Assembly: GCA_002698965.1 (NCBI GenBank)
Contig: PAAT01000136.1
Coordinates: 2,800 to 66,799, forward strand
Length of the DNA: 64,000 bases
Source: Rhodopirellula sp.
GTDB lineage: Bacteria > Planctomycetota > Planctomycetia > Pirellulales > Pirellulaceae
Reading direction: 5' to 3'
The notes under the pieces are model-generated. The model ran no database searches. It saw only the letters and a list, made by a program, of their open reading frames with translations, and was not told the origin of the DNA. This document shows, piece by piece, positions 62,752-64,000 of the stretch (position 1 is its first letter; each line of letters opens with the position of its first letter). The translations under genes were made by a program, and so were the position numbers.

Positions 62752-63639
62752 TTAGAGAAGTCCATAGGCAGTAAGCGTACCACGGAGTGACTCCAACTGT
62801 AACTCATTCAACGGAGTCATTGGCAAACGCAACTCACCGGTATCCATCCCAAGCAAAGACATCGCCGATTTAACTGGAATAGGATTGGTTGCTAAGCCAA
62901 GCATATCGCGGCAAAGCGGAAACAATTTCATATGCCATTCCAAAGCTTGGGCTATATCACCAGCGGCATACGCATTCACCATTGCGATCATATCTTTAGG
63001 GACGACATTTCCAACAACACTAATAACTCCAGACCCTCCAATCGCCATGAGCGGTAATGTCAGGCTGTCGTCACCACTTAGCACGGTAAGATTGGATCCA
63101 CAAATAATCTGGGAAGCCTGATCCAAAGAACCAGTCGCTTCCTTCACCATGGTGATATTTTCTAATTCGCCCAATCGGCAAATAGTGTCCGGCTCGATAT
63201 TCTTGGCCGATCGTCCGGGTATGTTGTAAACACAAATTGGCAGATCGACCTCTTCAGCTACCACTTTGTAGTGCTCATAGAAACCTTCCTGCATTGGTTT
63301 GTTGTAATAAGGCGCAACCATCAGAGCAGCATCTGCACCTTCTTTTGCGGCCCAAGCTGTTAAACGAAGGGCTTCGGCGGTGCTATTCGACCCCGTACCC
63401 GCCATCACCTTAATGCGTCCGGCAGCAGCCTGCACAACTTCAGCGATTACACGCTCATGTTCATCATGAGACAAAGTAGGCGATTCACCAGTTGTACCAA
63501 CGGGACAAAGGCAAGTTGTTCCTGCTTCCACATGGAATTCAACCTGCCGTTTCAATGCATCATAATCCACTTCTCCGTTGGCGAGCGGAGTAGTAATTGC
63601 GACAGAAAGTCCAGCGAATTCAGTGCCTTTTCGTACCAT
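62752..63639 (-). CDS. dapA: 4-hydroxy-tetrahydrodipicolinate synthase
   Basis: At 295 residues this is a full-length DapA. The GTTGE loop is at 48-52, the catalytic Tyr is Y138 (VYNIPGR) and the Schiff-base Lys is K166 (MVKEATG). [22 protein letters not shown] and NPIPVKSAM complete the family pattern. It condenses pyruvate with aspartate semialdehyde in lysine and diaminopimelate synthesis. In contrast to the gene at 15337-16272, all hallmark loops are kept, so the biosynthetic assignment is firm. Confidence 0.93.
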   Translation of the reverse strand: MVRKGTEFAGLSVAITTPLANGEVDYDALKRQVEFHVEAGTTCLCPVGTTGESPTLSHDEHERVIAEVVQAAAGRIKVMAGTGSNSTAEALRLTAWAAKEGADAALMVAPYYNKPMQEGFYEHYKVVAEEVDLPICVYNIPGRSAKNIEPDTICRLGELENITMVKEATGSLDQASQIICGSNLTVLSGDDSLTLPLMAIGGSGVISVVGNVVPKDMIAMVNAYAAGDIAQALEWHMKLFPLCRDMLGLATNPIPVKSAMSLLGMDTGELRLPMTPLNELQLESLRGTLTAYGLL

Positions 63640-63759
63640 TTTGCTTTACCGTAGTTCTTGGGGGCAGAAGAATCTAGAAAGACTCCATCATAAGCCAGAA
63701 CTACTACATATAGAAGGCAGCCCGATATGAAAGAAAGTCGAATCAAGCGAGTTTTATGG

Positions 63760-64000
63760 TTACTCGAATTCATAACGATCGGCGACAAATCCGTCAAAAG
63801 TATCGGCATCAATCTTGGCACTACGACTATTGCCTGATTGCCAGAATTCACGGGCCTGTTTTTGATAGCGATCACCCTTTAGCGTGACTAGATAGGCGGC
63901 TTTCATAAAAGGTGTCATTACCGGATCGTTGAAATTCGTTTGCGCGATTCCCATCGCCACTCCAGTCGACAGTCGGTCACGAGGATATGATCTCGTTACT
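63760..64000 (-). CDS. C-terminal fragment of an unidentified protein (cut by window edge)
   Basis: The minus-strand frame is open from the window edge to a TAA at 63760-63762, giving about 79 residues. The visible sequence (DRLSTGVAMGIAQTNFN, AAYLVTLKGDRYQKQAREF, DTFDGFVADRYEFE) contains no motif I recognise. A GTG at 63960 and an ATG at 63954 are internal Met/Val codons rather than clear starts, because the frame continues upstream without a stop. It ends 120 bp before dapA in the same direction and may belong to its transcript. Confidence 0.5.
   Translation of the reverse strand, partial: VTRSYPRDRLSTGVAMGIAQTNFNDPVMTPFMKAAYLVTLKGDRYQKQAREFWQSGNSRSAKIDADTFDGFVADRYEFE

Overview
The window reads as a chromosomal segment from a marine-type planctomycete. 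The basis is a set of families that are typical of that phylum. These are a DUF1552/DUF1592 pair with cytochrome c motifs, a Pirellula-type haem-binding fusion protein, a DUF1080 protein, sulfatases, many Tat-exported TIM-barrel and Gfo/Idh/MocA proteins, a LEPR-XLL-like export leader followed by dockerin repeats, and a MoxR/DUF58/DUF4129 operon. I see no phage, IS element, CRISPR array, rRNA or tRNA gene.

Layout. 1-5.3 kb (minus): an operon of a GIDE-LemA-TerB membrane protein, an EEP phosphodiesterase, an MlrC-type M81 protein and an edge-truncated esterase. 5.4-10 kb (plus): a secreted acidic dockerin/PPC protein translationally coupled to a DUF805-like/SRPBCC membrane protein, then a PqaA-like hydrolase. 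DUF2237 (minus) and a Tat TIM-barrel isomerase (plus) follow. 11.5-28.9 kb: a long minus-strand run of degradative genes: DUF1552, DUF1592, a DHDPS-like aldolase, EEP, two Gfo/Idh dehydrogenases, a BNR sialidase-like protein, an MFS symporter, a TauD-like dioxygenase, an AhpD-like protein, two sulfatases and an unknown Tat protein. 29-34.7 kb (mostly plus): a LamG-purple acid phosphatase, a lactonase-type propeller, DUF1080 and an unknown secreted protein, with one methyltransferase on minus. 34.7-43.2 kb (minus): S41 protease, a 1283-residue cytochrome/LamG/propeller fusion, PHP, PhyH and a trypsin-like protease. 43.4-48.5 kb (plus): two Cys-rich secreted proteins, an S9 peptidase and a SpoIIE-type phosphatase. 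48.5-52.1 kb (minus): a PhnD-patatin-membrane fusion coupled to a DUF4105 (Lnb-like) protein. 52.3-57.9 kb (plus): aminotransferase, MoxR, DUF58, DUF4129. 57.9-64 kb: a PP-loop tRNA-thiolation-like ATPase, rnc, mgtE, a GT4 glycosyltransferase, dapA and an edge fragment.

Two results stand out. First, the gene at 23231-23815 (minus) has an in-frame TGA exactly at the second redox position of the AhpD CxxC motif. The reading frame continues with family-like sequence, and a hairpin of bacterial SECIS type follows the TGA. It is therefore very probably a selenoprotein that ordinary gene calling would split in two. Second, 48504-52138 encodes a PhnD-like binding domain fused to a patatin phospholipase whose catalytic Ser and Asp are separated by four membrane helices, coupled to a DUF4105 protein. 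This may be an envelope lipid-sensing or acyl-transfer module.

Much of the rest looks like extracellular polysaccharide and glycan breakdown: sulfatases, sialidase-like, esterases, DUF1080, and sugar dehydrogenases with a symporter. Functions are family-level readings of the translated sequence; no database search was possible.
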